Positions 8,279 through 17,466 are shown, counted from the first letter of the stretch. The stretch is DNA of 64,000 nt from Paenibacillus plantarum (GCF_013141695.1 NZ_WHNY01000054.1:1-64000); one strand, 5' to 3'. Numbers and translations are program-made. Notes: a model not told the origin generated them from the letters alone.

Positions 8279-9175
8279 TTAAATCGGTTCCCGAATCGAC
8301 TGAGCGATTCCTTTACATATTTCTAAAGCAGAGTTGAAAAACAAGGCGTTCTCACCATTCAGCACAATCATGTTGGTTTGCAGGGAAATACCTGCTATTT
8401 CCGGAAACTCAATCGGGAACAACTTCCCTTCTTTGACTTCCTGTTCTACACATAGACTAGGAAGAAACGCAATACCAACACGTCCAAGCACTAATTTCTT
8501 CGCCGTCTCCAACGTATCCGTCTGAAATTCAATGTTCGGTGGTTGCTTCATACTTGCAAATAGGCGGTGTATTCGCATCCAATCGAGTGATCCGCATTCA
8601 AAGAAAACAAGGGGATATTCACCGATATCATCAATAGAAATGGCTTCGTTTCCGATAAAGGGATGGCCCTCGTAGACATATAGACGAATAGGATCTTCAT
8701 ACGCTTTGGCTGAAAGTAGATTCGGATGACTAATGTTTCGCACAAATCCGAAATCAAGCTCTCGATTCAGCACCTTATTAATAATCTCCTCGGACGAAGC
8801 CGTAGTCAGCTTATAATTCACATCGGGATATTTGATCTTGAGTTTTGGGATAATGGTTGGAATGATATAGTTCGAAACGGATACGGTACAACCTACACGC
8901 AACTCGTTTGGCAGGGTACGTTTCTGCTTCAATTGAATTTTACTTTTCTGAAAAGTTTGCAAGAGTTGTTGGGCATATGGCAGAAATTTCTTCCCATCAT
9001 CCGTCAACGAAATCTGCTTCCCAATCCGCTCAAATAGTCGGCAATCCAGCTCACGCTCTAGGGATTGTATGCGTGCTGTGACGGATGGCTGGGATAAAAA
9101 AAGCACTTCCGCCGCTTTATTAAAGCTGCCATAATGAATAACATAGACGAAGGCTTCGATATTCTCAATGTTCAA
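8279..9175 (-). CDS. LysR-family regulator (YtlI/AscR-like)
   Basis: A 298-residue LysR-type regulator with an N-terminal winged helix-turn-helix (about residues 1-60; FNKAAEVLFLSQPSVTARIQSLE) and a C-terminal periplasmic-binding-like effector domain. It starts with TTG behind AAGGAGGGTTTCAAA. It is the first gene upstream of the importer operon on the same strand; in B. subtilis the LysR regulator YtlI activates the equivalent ytmI operon. Activation of the downstream promoter through the box at 8249-8263 is inferred. Confidence 0.9.
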   Translation of the reverse strand: MNIENIEAFVYVIHYGSFNKAAEVLFLSQPSVTARIQSLERELDCRLFERIGKQISLTDDGKKFLPYAQQLLQTFQKSKIQLKQKRTLPNELRVGCTVSVSNYIIPTIIPKLKIKYPDVNYKLTTASSEEIINKVLNRELDFGFVRNISHPNLLSAKAYEDPIRLYVYEGHPFIGNEAISIDDIGEYPLVFFECGSLDWMRIHRLFASMKQPPNIEFQTDTLETAKKLVLGRVGIAFLPSLCVEQEVKEGKLFPIEFPEIAGISLQTNMIVLNGENALFFNSALEICKGIAQSIREPI

Positions 9176-9210
9176 TTTGAAACCCTCCTTTCAGCAATCT
9201 TCCGTAAAAC

Positions 9211-9279
9211 TTATTATTCCGATTAATTAACTTGGTTTTATGTTAGTATAACTATAGATCACCACCAAAAATGTGTCAA
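9211..9279 (-). promoter_or_regulatory. Sigma-A promoter of the LysR gene with CymR-like site
   Basis: TTGACA (9279-9274), a 17-base spacer and TATAGT (9256-9251) form a near-consensus sigma-A promoter reading toward the LysR gene. Just downstream of the expected start, 9240-9211 begins TAAAACCAAG and ends ATCGGAATAA. This resembles the ends of the CymR cysteine-repressor motif (TAAnnC...ATnGGAATT), though with non-consensus spacing. CymR control of the homologous ytlI gene in B. subtilis makes the match notable. Confidence 0.5.
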
Positions 9280-9284
9280 TACCA

Positions 9285-9326
9285 AAAAAAAAGCTGATCT
9301 CCCTTTCTTACTGGGAGCAGCTTTTT
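9285..9326 (-). terminator. Terminator of the DUF4091 operon
   Basis: GCTGCTCCCAGTAAGAAAGGGAGATCAGC (minus-strand sense, in two arms of GCTG-CTCCC and GGGAG-CAGC) is followed by a run of nine T. It lies just past the stop of the DUF4091 gene. Confidence 0.8.
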
Positions 9327-9343
9327 TCATGTTTCAAATCTAT

Positions 9344-11014
9344 TCAACTGTTCGTTGCAATCGCCTGATTAATTCGCTCTCGCACCTCGAGCATCCACTC
9401 TGTGCTGCGCGGATATTCGGAGAATGTGAGCGGCTCTGACAAGCCATCTTCAATCAAGGCAACTGTTCGTTCCTTACCGATCATCGTCTCAAGCAATTGT
9501 AAGGCTCTCAAGTCCTGCAGTGCTTCATGGAATACTTCCAGCCGAATCGACTCAATTGGCCCCGCTTCACCTGGATATACGAGGAAGCTGTCTCCTGAAG
9601 GGAACGCGTGCAAGGCATCTGTCACTTTGAACGGGTCCAATGGTTTAATGGAATATTGGGAGTAATAGAAGTTATAGCCCCAATGTAGAAACCCTTGTAT
9701 GCCAAATTTGTACAACTGCAAACCAATGATCCGGTTGCGTGCAGACGGCATGTTAAAGAAACGGTTCGACACTTCTTTGTATTGCACACAGCAGTAATAG
9801 GTCCATAAATCAGGGACACCTGCCTTGAGAAAAGGTTCGATATGATCGTTCGATGGAATCGGTTTCTGAACAATCCCTTGCTCGTAGAAGGAGATCTCCG
9901 TCAGCGCATCGATAATCGGGTAATTGGAAGGAATGAGCCTCTGAACGAGATCGCTCGCTTTTTTATACGTATCCAAGTTGGCTTCGGTAGGCTCATCCGA
10001 CACATGAAAATAACTGCAAGACGCAATACCAAGTCGACGGATAACGCGATCAAGTTCTGGTATGAGCTGCTCGAGGAAATTAGCGTAAGCTTCCCCGGTG
10101 GCATCTGTTTCCCAGCCGAAAATCCGCTGCTCTACATCGCCAATACTAGCCACAATCTTAGGCGTATGTTTAGCCCCCCATTGGGTGAACAGATGCGAGA
10201 ATTCGAAGTACTCAACACCTTTGTCCTGACAAAGCGCAACCCAACGCTCTAGCTTTGTGAACTCAAAAGCATACGTTGTGCTGCCATCGATATGACTTCC
10301 ACCAACACTTACATCAATCAACTGCACGGTTGGGCGCTCACCCCCAACTACAGTATCTAGCGGCGGGGTAAAGATCGGCGTCAGAATCATGTTGATACCA
10401 TGTTTAACGGCAGTTTCTAGAAACTGCCCTATGCGTGACCAGTGCTCCTCACTGAATACATCAATGTTGTAATGTGTCGCTAGGCAATCCGTGTGAAACC
10501 ATTCCGTATGGATGAGCTTCTGCTTCGGAAGTGTTGCTGCGAGTACAGTAAGTTCCAACACTTCTTCACTTAGCTTCTCTCCCTCTGGCGAAAAGAAGCC
10601 TACATGCACGTTATACGTACCCGCAAGAACAGACGAATCTAATTCAACGTGAATCCAGACAGATCTCCATTGGCCAGGAAGTGCAGTTACGGTTGAATCC
10701 TCAAGGGGATACAAGGGGTCCGGATACAACCCCGCAGTCGTCCGCAGAACATGCCCATCATGGTCCGCATAGCAAGGCATTTCAGAAGGAACGAGACCTA
10801 CAGCACGAATGGTAAAAGGAAGCCCTATGGTCGAAGTCACTTCTACGCCAATGTTTTTCAATAATTGATTTGAAGTATAGGCAATTTGAAAAGCAAAGTG
10901 CTCTCCTCTCAGTACCGATGCTTGTTTGTAGGACGTTTCTTGTGGAGCTTCATCTGCAAATACTTTGGATAACGAGCTCAAGCAAATGGTTTGAAAAGTA
11001 GCCTTAGGGTTCAT
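9344..11014 (-). CDS. DUF4091-domain protein, putative glycosidase
   Basis: A 556-residue cytoplasmic protein without a signal peptide. An N-terminal beta domain (about 1-160) precedes a TIM-barrel-like core with HTEWFHTDCLATHYNIDVFSEEHW and a C-terminal DUF4091 region. Acidic SYFHVSDEPTEAN in the middle could hold catalytic acids, as in GH123-like hexosaminidases, but that is an inference. The start at the ATG at 11014 is supported by GGAGG eight bases upstream; an upstream in-frame GTG is less likely. It follows a Gfo/Idh/MocA dehydrogenase by about 40 bases, which points to intracellular sugar breakdown under the divergent AraC regulator. Confidence 0.8.
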   Translation of the reverse strand: MNPKATFQTICLSSLSKVFADEAPQETSYKQASVLRGEHFAFQIAYTSNQLLKNIGVEVTSTIGLPFTIRAVGLVPSEMPCYADHDGHVLRTTAGLYPDPLYPLEDSTVTALPGQWRSVWIHVELDSSVLAGTYNVHVGFFSPEGEKLSEEVLELTVLAATLPKQKLIHTEWFHTDCLATHYNIDVFSEEHWSRIGQFLETAVKHGINMILTPIFTPPLDTVVGGERPTVQLIDVSVGGSHIDGSTTYAFEFTKLERWVALCQDKGVEYFEFSHLFTQWGAKHTPKIVASIGDVEQRIFGWETDATGEAYANFLEQLIPELDRVIRRLGIASCSYFHVSDEPTEANLDTYKKASDLVQRLIPSNYPIIDALTEISFYEQGIVQKPIPSNDHIEPFLKAGVPDLWTYYCCVQYKEVSNRFFNMPSARNRIIGLQLYKFGIQGFLHWGYNFYYSQYSIKPLDPFKVTDALHAFPSGDSFLVYPGEAGPIESIRLEVFHEALQDLRALQLLETMIGKERTVALIEDGLSEPLTFSEYPRSTEWMLEVRERINQAIATNS

Positions 11015-11053
11015 GTACATATCCTCCACCGTTTAAAATTTCAAATGGGTTAC

Positions 11054-12187
11054 TTAATCCCAATTTAATGCTTGGAATGTCCCAGTTCGTGCAGACTCTT
11101 GCGCTTTGATACACATCAGAGCGCTCATCAATCCATCATCAAGCGTCGAGATGGAACTAGCCGTCCCCTTCATAATTTCAGTGAAATTCCGAGCCAGCTT
11201 CTCATCACCGCCAAAATGATTACTTCCAGCCCCGATCTCATAGGTCTCCACCCGCGCTGTATGATGCATATGCACTTTGACAATGCCTGTGTAGAAATCA
11301 AAATCTACCGTACCTTTGTACCCCATAAACCTCGCTCCACGTGCAGCGGCACCTTTTCTTATAAAGAAGTTTTGCGAATAGGACATATGCATACCGCTTT
11401 CATATTGGAACAGCGCACTGCCTGAATCTTCATTCCCTGTATCTTTGGCGTAACAGCAATACTGCCATGTTGGATCTAGCTCTTCAGCCGTATGCACCGT
11501 ACTCTCCAAGCAGGTACGATTATCTTCACAATCGACACATTTGAGCCCCGCGGATTTATTTCCTTTGAAAATTTGCTTGGATGTCATCGCACAGACAGTG
11601 ATTGGTCTCTGCCCTAGTACAGCTTGTATATAATCAAGATCGTGCGTTGCTTTTTGGAGGAAAAGCCCCCCTGTTTCTTGCTCGTTTCGGTACCAGCTTT
11701 GAAAATAAACACGGCCATATGGGACATTATTTATCGCTTGGACATGTTCTACCGTGCCGATTTTACCCGATTGAATGATTTCCTTAACCAACTCAACAAG
11801 GGAGGTCACTCGTAATGGGAAAGATACAACGACAGGCGATTTAGATGCCTCGTAACCTTGTTTCAAACGAAGTAGATCTTCATAGTTCGTAGCTACTGGC
11901 TTTTCGATATAAAGAGGTAGATTATGTTGTAACACTTTCAAGCCCATTGTTGTATGCAGATTACAACGAGTGCCAATCATGGCCCCATCTAGTTGCTCTG
12001 TCTCCAGCATTTGTTCCGGTGTATCATAGTACTTAATGTGATCCCACCCTTGCTCAAGTAACTTAGCTTTAATCTGATCTTTACGTACATCAACAATCGC
12101 TTCAATTCGGCAGTCCGCATCTGCCTTCAATACTTCTTTAATCACATGCTCAATCCTATGTCCATACCCAATTACGCCTATCTTCAT
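11054..12187 (-). CDS. Gfo/Idh/MocA-family oxidoreductase with Cys-rich insert
   Basis: A 377-residue NAD(P)-dependent sugar or inositol dehydrogenase. The Rossmann domain starts GVIGYGHRIEHV, lacking the classical GxGxxG third glycine, and the family EKP motif is at 95-97. A Cys-rich segment (Cys217, Cys220, Cys226, Cys244, Cys245) lies in the C-terminal domain and is unusual for the family; it could bind a metal. The gene lies upstream of DUF4091 and divergent from an AraC regulator. The substrate is unknown. Confidence 0.88.
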   Translation of the reverse strand: MKIGVIGYGHRIEHVIKEVLKADADCRIEAIVDVRKDQIKAKLLEQGWDHIKYYDTPEQMLETEQLDGAMIGTRCNLHTTMGLKVLQHNLPLYIEKPVATNYEDLLRLKQGYEASKSPVVVSFPLRVTSLVELVKEIIQSGKIGTVEHVQAINNVPYGRVYFQSWYRNEQETGGLFLQKATHDLDYIQAVLGQRPITVCAMTSKQIFKGNKSAGLKCVDCEDNRTCLESTVHTAEELDPTWQYCCYAKDTGNEDSGSALFQYESGMHMSYSQNFFIRKGAAARGARFMGYKGTVDFDFYTGIVKVHMHHTARVETYEIGAGSNHFGGDEKLARNFTEIMKGTASSISTLDDGLMSALMCIKAQESARTGTFQALNWD

Positions 12188-12340
12188 GCTAGCTCCCCCT
12201 CGAACTTTGCGATACCTTGATTATAAAAGATGCACTCAAGCTTTTCTTTGTCTTGAAAGCCGTTTTTTTTGTTATTTCTCATTTCTGCTGTGTTATGATA
12301 GAAATATAGGCATTGCACCGAAAGATCAGGAGTGACACCC
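12188..12340. promoter_or_regulatory. Divergent promoter region between dehydrogenase and AraC genes
   Basis: This 150-base AT-rich intergenic region separates the minus-strand dehydrogenase/DUF4091 pair from the plus-strand AraC gene, so it must contain both promoters. No operator could be defined with confidence. Confidence 0.5.
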
Positions 12341-13237
12341 ATGACGATAAGCAAAACGAAAACGCCCGAGTATCAACGGACACATTTGAAAATGAGTCTG
12401 GTCATCCAAAAAGTCATTACGATGCATTACTTCGAGTTTGGCAAGGATTATTCATTTAATGGGGAGAAGCATGACTTCTGGGAATTTCTCTATGTCGATC
12501 GCGGGGAAGTGGAAGTTCATGCGGATGATCAGCGCTATTTACTTAAACAAGGCTCTATCATTTTTCATAAACCCAATGAATTTCATAGCTTCTATGCGAC
12601 CAAAGGAAAAGCGCCCAATTTGATCGTCATGACGTTCGACTGTCATTCGAAAGCTATGCAATTTTTTGAGCAAAAAGTGCTGCATTTAGAAGATGAGGAA
12701 CGTAATCTCCTTGCCCAAATCGTTCGTGAAGGACAACAAGCCTTCGAATTCCCATTCGGTCATCCCCTTGTACGCAGGCAAGATGCGCCTGTAGGCAGTG
12801 AACAAATGATTCAAAGCTACCTAGAAATTCTGTTGGTGCGTCTGCTACGGAAATCTGCGCAGGTGGAGGCCGATACGCCGCTCTCTACGGTTGCCAAGGA
12901 GAAGTCAGTTCATGATTTGACTAGTAAAGTCATGAGCTACATGGAAGCGCATATCGATGCGCATCTTACTCTTAACGAAATCAGCCAAGTGTTCTGTGTA
13001 GGCAAAACACAGCTCAAGGAGCTTTTCAAAAAACATACGAACTATACACTCATGGAGTACTTCGCCAAATTGAAAATCGATCAAGCCAAAATCCTGATTC
13101 GCGAAGAAACGTATAATTTTACTGAGATATCCAGGCAATTGGGCTTCAGCTCTGTCCACTATTTCTCCAAAGCTTTTAAGAAAGCAACGTTAATGAGTCC
13201 ATCCGAGTATGCAAGGACAGTCAAATCCCGCATGTAA
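12341..13237 (+). CDS. AraC-family transcriptional regulator with cupin sensor
   Basis: A 298-residue regulator with an N-terminal cupin-like sugar sensor (about 30-120; YFEFGKDYSFNGEKHDFWEFLYVDRGEVEVH) and a C-terminal pair of helix-turn-helix motifs (about 200-295; FSVHYFSKAFKKATLMSPSEY is the second AraC signature). ATG at 12341 is preferred over GTG at 12332 because CAGGAG sits eight bases upstream. Divergence from the DUF4091/dehydrogenase pair suggests local control. Confidence 0.9.
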   Translation: MTISKTKTPEYQRTHLKMSLVIQKVITMHYFEFGKDYSFNGEKHDFWEFLYVDRGEVEVHADDQRYLLKQGSIIFHKPNEFHSFYATKGKAPNLIVMTFDCHSKAMQFFEQKVLHLEDEERNLLAQIVREGQQAFEFPFGHPLVRRQDAPVGSEQMIQSYLEILLVRLLRKSAQVEADTPLSTVAKEKSVHDLTSKVMSYMEAHIDAHLTLNEISQVFCVGKTQLKELFKKHTNYTLMEYFAKLKIDQAKILIREETYNFTEISRQLGFSSVHYFSKAFKKATLMSPSEYARTVKSRM

Positions 13238-13254
13238 GCACTTATCATTCTAAA

Positions 13255-13302
13255 AACCAAAAATCCCGAGAAGCTGCCTTTCGCAGTTCCTCGGGATTTC
13301 TC
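13255..13302 (+). terminator. Bidirectional terminator
   Basis: AAATCCCGAG pairs with CTCGGGATTT around a short loop that is itself partly self-complementary (GCTGCCTTTCGCAG), with T-rich sequence on one side and A-rich on the other. It can serve the AraC gene on the plus strand and the GNAT gene on the minus strand. Confidence 0.75.
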
Positions 13303-13320
13303 TTTACTCGCCTATGATGA

Positions 13321-13761
13321 TTACTCTTCGTCTTCTTCCTCAACCTCGTACGTGCACAGGAACCGCTCTACGCCCGGGTATTTCTCACCCAGACTACGAA
13401 TCACGAATCCAACGTTGCGATAAAATTGTACGGCCTCTTCATCGGTTTCCACCGTAATGCGAACAGGCTGCATGTCCTCAATAATTTCAAGCAACATGCC
13501 GCGTCCAAAGCCTTCTCCTCTACTCTCAGGCTCAACTGCGAGGTGGCGAAGTATCATTTCCTGCTTCTCATTCAATTCGAAGCCGATAATGCCAACGGGT
13601 AAACCTTCCGACTCATAAGCAAATAACCATGTGTTTTCATTATTTTCATATTGGCTGAGGGCATCTTGGAGACTATCTGGATCTGGAAACAAGCTATAGC
13701 CAAGTAATTGTTGAATATCACCTTCATGAAGGCGGGATTTCACATTCAGTAACACGTACAC
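13321..13761 (-). CDS. GNAT-family N-acetyltransferase
   Basis: A 146-residue single-domain acetyltransferase. The acetyl-CoA binding loop is in LAVEPESRGEGFGRGML (about residues 80-96) and the C-terminus is acidic (EVEEEDEE). It appears to start with GTG. It is a single gene between two convergent or co-directional units, and nothing in context indicates its substrate. Confidence 0.8.
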   Translation of the reverse strand: MYVLLNVKSRLHEGDIQQLLGYSLFPDPDSLQDALSQYENNENTWLFAYESEGLPVGIIGFELNEKQEMILRHLAVEPESRGEGFGRGMLLEIIEDMQPVRITVETDEEAVQFYRNVGFVIRSLGEKYPGVERFLCTYEVEEEDEE

Positions 13762-13839
13762 TCACTTCTTTCTATATTCATATAGCTCTAATTTTCCACT
13801 AATGCATGCAGGCTGTCAACTTACGAGTATTTGAATACT

Positions 13840-15165
13840 CTATCCTGACAAGGCATCTTGCTTCACAGTTCGAATCGCTAAAGGTACTGCAAAAGCAACA
13901 ATGCTTGCGATTAACCCATAAACGAACATCCCGTGAATCCCCGTATAGAACACATCGGATCTTGTTACAATCGAGCCCATCACCGTGACACTGACCGCTG
14001 TACCAATATTCCGTGCGAATAGCTGCAGGGAAGTTGAAATCCCCTTCTGATGGGCTTCCACTAACTGCTGAGCACCAATCGTTGATACCGTAAACAGCAG
14101 TCCAAACGAAAGACCTAGCATCGTAAGCGAGCTGAATATATACGTAAATGAGGCATCTTCATCAATTAAGAACAGCATTACCGCGGTTACGACAAGTAAG
14201 GCGTTTCCCGCTATCAGCAGCGGTTTGTAGCCAAAGCGTATCACCCATTTACCGCTCGGGACGGCAACAACCATCCACCCGATGGATGTACCTAGGAGGG
14301 CAATACCGCTGATGAACAGAGAGTGCCCTTGATTCTGCAAAAACAACGGAATGAAACTGGACGTCCCGAATAGTGCCGCACAGCTGAGAAATGATCCGCC
14401 AATCATCAAAGCCACGGGCCGATTTCTCATCAACGTCAGTGGAACGAGTGGGGCTGCATGCCCTTTTTCATACAAGAAGAAGGCAACTAGCAGGAGAACA
14501 CCAACGCCTCCATACAGATAGGTATAAGAATCGACCACCGTTATGAGTAATAACGACGAAATCCCTGCGGCAAACAAGAGTGCGCCCCAATAATCGATGA
14601 CGGCTTTCTTTGGTTGATACACTTCTTTGTATGGCAGTAGAGCTAGTAAGGCAATGAGGCAAATCGGAATGTTCACGAAGAAAATCCAGCGCCAGTTCAA
14701 ATACGTTACAAAAAATGTGCCTAATGTAGGTGCTAAAATTGCCGCTAATCCCCACATGCCTGTGAAAAAAGCTTGCACCTTGCCACGCTGCTCCACTGGG
14801 TAGATATCTCCGGCAATAATGGATGGGAATGGCATCATCACCCCAGCACCGATCCCCTGAATCGCTCTGAAAATAATAAGTTGCACCATGGTGTCTGCTA
14901 AACCACAGAGTACGGAACCGCCAAGAAATAGAAGAATACCCGCGGCATATATGCGTTTGCGCCCAAATAAATCCGATAAACGGCCTGCTAGAGGAGCTAG
15001 AACCGTAGATAGTACCATATAAGAGGTAAACGCCCAGGCATAGAGGCTGTTTCCACCAATGTCATTTACAATGATCGGCATCGTTGTATTGGCAATTGTC
15101 GTGTCCATAGACGCGACTAACATGGCCAGTACGATACTGACCATCACGGTAGTTCGATTACGCAT
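13840..15165 (-). CDS. MFS drug/proton antiporter, DHA2-like
   Basis: A 441-residue major facilitator with about 12-14 membrane segments. Motif A reads GRLSDLFGRKRIY (about 60-72), and SMDTTIANTTMPIIV in the first helix is the motif of the DHA2/EmrB group. The protein is shorter than many 14-helix members (470-510). AGGGAGG precedes the ATG. An efflux role, for example of toxic organic compounds, is inferred from family; no linked regulator is present. Confidence 0.87.
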   Translation of the reverse strand: MRNRTTVMVSIVLAMLVASMDTTIANTTMPIIVNDIGGNSLYAWAFTSYMVLSTVLAPLAGRLSDLFGRKRIYAAGILLFLGGSVLCGLADTMVQLIIFRAIQGIGAGVMMPFPSIIAGDIYPVEQRGKVQAFFTGMWGLAAILAPTLGTFFVTYLNWRWIFFVNIPICLIALLALLPYKEVYQPKKAVIDYWGALLFAAGISSLLLITVVDSYTYLYGGVGVLLLVAFFLYEKGHAAPLVPLTLMRNRPVALMIGGSFLSCAALFGTSSFIPLFLQNQGHSLFISGIALLGTSIGWMVVAVPSGKWVIRFGYKPLLIAGNALLVVTAVMLFLIDEDASFTYIFSSLTMLGLSFGLLFTVSTIGAQQLVEAHQKGISTSLQLFARNIGTAVSVTVMGSIVTRSDVFYTGIHGMFVYGLIASIVAFAVPLAIRTVKQDALSG

Positions 15166-15349
15166 GAATTGTCCTCCCTAAGCTGAATTTGACACATCTA
15201 TCCATTGTACCTGATTCCAGAATTGATGAATAGCAAGCGATTTACTCGGGATAGAGACGAGTTTGGAAAATTTCTCTTTACAAATAGCTTTCAGGGGAAT
15301 AAAATTAATCCAATATGTTTAGTGGGTAATGAAAAGAGGACATGACAAC

Positions 15350-16114
15350 ATGACTTTGAGTATTATTCTAATGGGTGTAATTGTTGGATTTCTGGTCGGA
15401 ATGACAGGTGTAGGCGGCGCTTCCTTGCTGACTCCCATATTAATTTTAATAGGCATTCATCCTTCCATTGCTGTAGGAACAGATCTTCTTTATAATTCGA
15501 TCACGAAACTTTTCGGTACGGTCCAGCATTGGCGGCAGAAAACAATCGACTTTAAACTTGTGAAAATGCTTGCTATGGGCAGTATTCCTGGTGTTGTACT
15601 TGCCGTTGTATTCCTGAAATTATTTGATTCTTTCTTCGACAATCAAGAAGTAGTCATTAAACACGCACTCGGCTATGTCTTGATTCTGGTAGCCTTCGCA
15701 ACGTTGTTCAAAGTATTCTTCGGGCATCGGATGAAAGAGAATCGTTGGCAGCACAAATCTTTAGAAGAGAAGCGTTGGTTGACGATTACGATTGGCGGCG
15801 TTCTTGGCTTCATTGTTGGTCTAACGTCCATTGGCTCTGGCTCCTTATATGCGATTGCCATGCTCTACTTTTTCCGTATGATACCCGTACAGCTCGTGGG
15901 CACGGATATTGCGCATGCTTTTCTACTCTCTTCGACAGCAGGGATTCTTCATGCCAGTATGGGAAATGTCAATTATTCACTCGTTATTAATCTGCTTATT
16001 GGTTCGATCCCTGGCGTACTCATCGGCAGCATGCTCGCAACGAAAGCACCAACAACTGTACTTCGTACGATTATTGCTACCTTAGTATTAATTAGCGGTC
16101 TTAAATTAATTTGA
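15350..16114 (+). CDS. TauE/SafE-family sulfite exporter-like permease
   Basis: A 254-residue membrane protein of the TauE/SafE family with two homologous halves: GFLVGMTGVGGASLLTPILILIGIHPSIAVGTDLLYNSITKLFGT near the N-terminus and GFIVGLTSIGSGSLYAIAMLYFFRMIPVQLVGTDIAHAFLLSSTAG in the second half. Members export sulfite or organic sulfonates. ATG at 15350 is chosen because AGAGGA precedes it by nine bases. Solitary; a terminator follows immediately. Confidence 0.88.
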   Translation: MTLSIILMGVIVGFLVGMTGVGGASLLTPILILIGIHPSIAVGTDLLYNSITKLFGTVQHWRQKTIDFKLVKMLAMGSIPGVVLAVVFLKLFDSFFDNQEVVIKHALGYVLILVAFATLFKVFFGHRMKENRWQHKSLEEKRWLTITIGGVLGFIVGLTSIGSGSLYAIAMLYFFRMIPVQLVGTDIAHAFLLSSTAGILHASMGNVNYSLVINLLIGSIPGVLIGSMLATKAPTTVLRTIIATLVLISGLKLI

Positions 16115-16118
16115 CGTT

Positions 16119-16148
16119 GAAGCAGAGCCCTTGGCTCTGCTTTTTTTG
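16119..16148 (+). terminator. Terminator of the TauE/SafE gene
   Basis: GCAGAGCC-CTT-GGCTCTGC is a perfect stem followed by seven T. Confidence 0.9.
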
Positions 16149-16325
16149 TCTCATGGGACTCGACTTCCCTGTCGTATTCTGCGGTTGCCCAGGAAATAAC
16201 CAGTTCATTTCCTGCCGTCAAGTGCCCATTTTTCCATACAAATAGGCTCTAACCTACACCGTGAGACTAGTCTCACTCATACCCTGTGAAGAACACCATG
16301 TGATCATAAAGGAGCGCTACTGCAC

Positions 16326-16727
16326 ATGCAGCGACTAATGTGTAAAGGGAAGATACATCGTGCGACTGTAACGGAAGCCGATTTGGATTATGTAGGCAGC
16401 ATCACGATTGATGGGCTATTGATGCGCAAGGCGAATATCCACCCGTATGAAATGGTTCAAGTCACTAGTCTTCGCAATGCAACCCGCTGGAAAACGTATG
16501 CCATTCCCGCTCCAGAAGGCTGCGGCAAAATCGGATTAAACGGTCCGCCTGCCCATCTCTTCTCTCCCGGAGACCTCGTAATCATTCTTAGTATGGGACT
16601 CATGGATGAAGAGGAAATACGCGTTCTCAAACCACAGGTTGTTTTCGTTGATAGTCAGAATCAACTACTTCAAGTAGAAGAGCACGATCTCGTCATTCAA
16701 AGGCAAGAAGTGAAAGCGGATGAGTAG
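16326..16727 (+). CDS. panD: Aspartate 1-decarboxylase
   Basis: A 133-residue pyruvoyl-dependent enzyme converting L-aspartate to beta-alanine for pantothenate and CoA synthesis. The self-cleavage site is Gly24-Ser25 in DYVGSITID, where Ser25 becomes the pyruvoyl group. The ligand-binding region WKTYAIPAPEGCGKIGLNGPPAHLFSPGD is conserved. Length is close to the usual 127. It sits alone without panB/panC and overlaps the next gene by eight bases. Confidence 0.95.
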   Translation: MQRLMCKGKIHRATVTEADLDYVGSITIDGLLMRKANIHPYEMVQVTSLRNATRWKTYAIPAPEGCGKIGLNGPPAHLFSPGDLVIILSMGLMDEEEIRVLKPQVVFVDSQNQLLQVEEHDLVIQRQEVKADE

Positions 16728-17466
16728 TCTATCCACGAGTAAATGGACCAAGCATAAAATACTGCGCAGATCAAAGAAGCTGAGTGCTCATCTGCCTGAA
16801 ACGGAATGGTTGAGCGAGAACAGTTTCATGCGACTAATAAATAAATATGGTCAAGTTATCATTAAACCAACAGGCAGTTACGGCGGCAATGGTGTTATTC
16901 AGGTTAAAACCTCCGGCAACTCATCCTACGAGGTTCAAGATGGCGCCAAAACTAGAACCTATACAGACCATCATGCGATTACCGCATATATCAAGAAGAA
17001 AGTGAAAAACAACAATATCGTCCAACAACGGATCCCACTTGCGACCAAGCATGGACGTCCCTTTGATCTAAGAGTCATGGTTCAAAGACATACGAAATCC
17101 GACTGGCAAGTGACAGGCATGCTGGCCAAAGTAGCTGGCAAAGGCTATATTATTACCAATATTCAAAGGAGCGGCGGTCGAGTTGTCACCGTAGAGAAGG
17201 CTATCCAAGGCTCTGAGCTTCAGAACATGCCGACTGCAGCACTCCTTGCAGATCTGCGAAGGGTTGCCCTACAAACAGCCAATAAACTCGGTCCTTCCTA
17301 TCGTTGGGTCAAAACGATGGGGATCGACATGGCCTTCGATAAGCAAGGACATGTTTGGATTATCGAAGTGAACTTCGCCCCAATGCTCGAGTTATTTTTG
17401 AAGCTGCCTAATAAAGCTGCCTTCCGTACAATCAAATCATTTCATGCAAGTAGGAAGCAAGCATGA
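16720..17466 (+). CDS. YheC/YheD-family (endospore coat-associated) ATP-grasp protein
   Basis: A 248-residue protein of the YheC/YheD family, found in Bacillus and Paenibacillus spores and related to ATP-grasp ligases. The glycine-rich loop is IIKPTGSYGGNGVIQV (about residues 47-62), VMVQR follows, and the C-terminal metal-binding segment includes GIDMAFDKQGHVWIIEVNFAPML. It begins inside the panD stop region, so panD and this gene are coupled. Whether it makes a peptide-like bond is unknown; coat localisation is known only for relatives. Confidence 0.88.
   Translation: MSSLSTSKWTKHKILRRSKKLSAHLPETEWLSENSFMRLINKYGQVIIKPTGSYGGNGVIQVKTSGNSSYEVQDGAKTRTYTDHHAITAYIKKKVKNNNIVQQRIPLATKHGRPFDLRVMVQRHTKSDWQVTGMLAKVAGKGYIITNIQRSGGRVVTVEKAIQGSELQNMPTAALLADLRRVALQTANKLGPSYRWVKTMGIDMAFDKQGHVWIIEVNFAPMLELFLKLPNKAAFRTIKSFHASRKQA

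Noticed and set aside
373..9175. Sulfur operon as a nitrilotriacetate or desulfurisation (dsz) cluster
   Set aside because: The NtaA/DszA resemblance is family-wide; the cystine-type importer, GNAT and M20 gene fit S-substituted cysteine use better.
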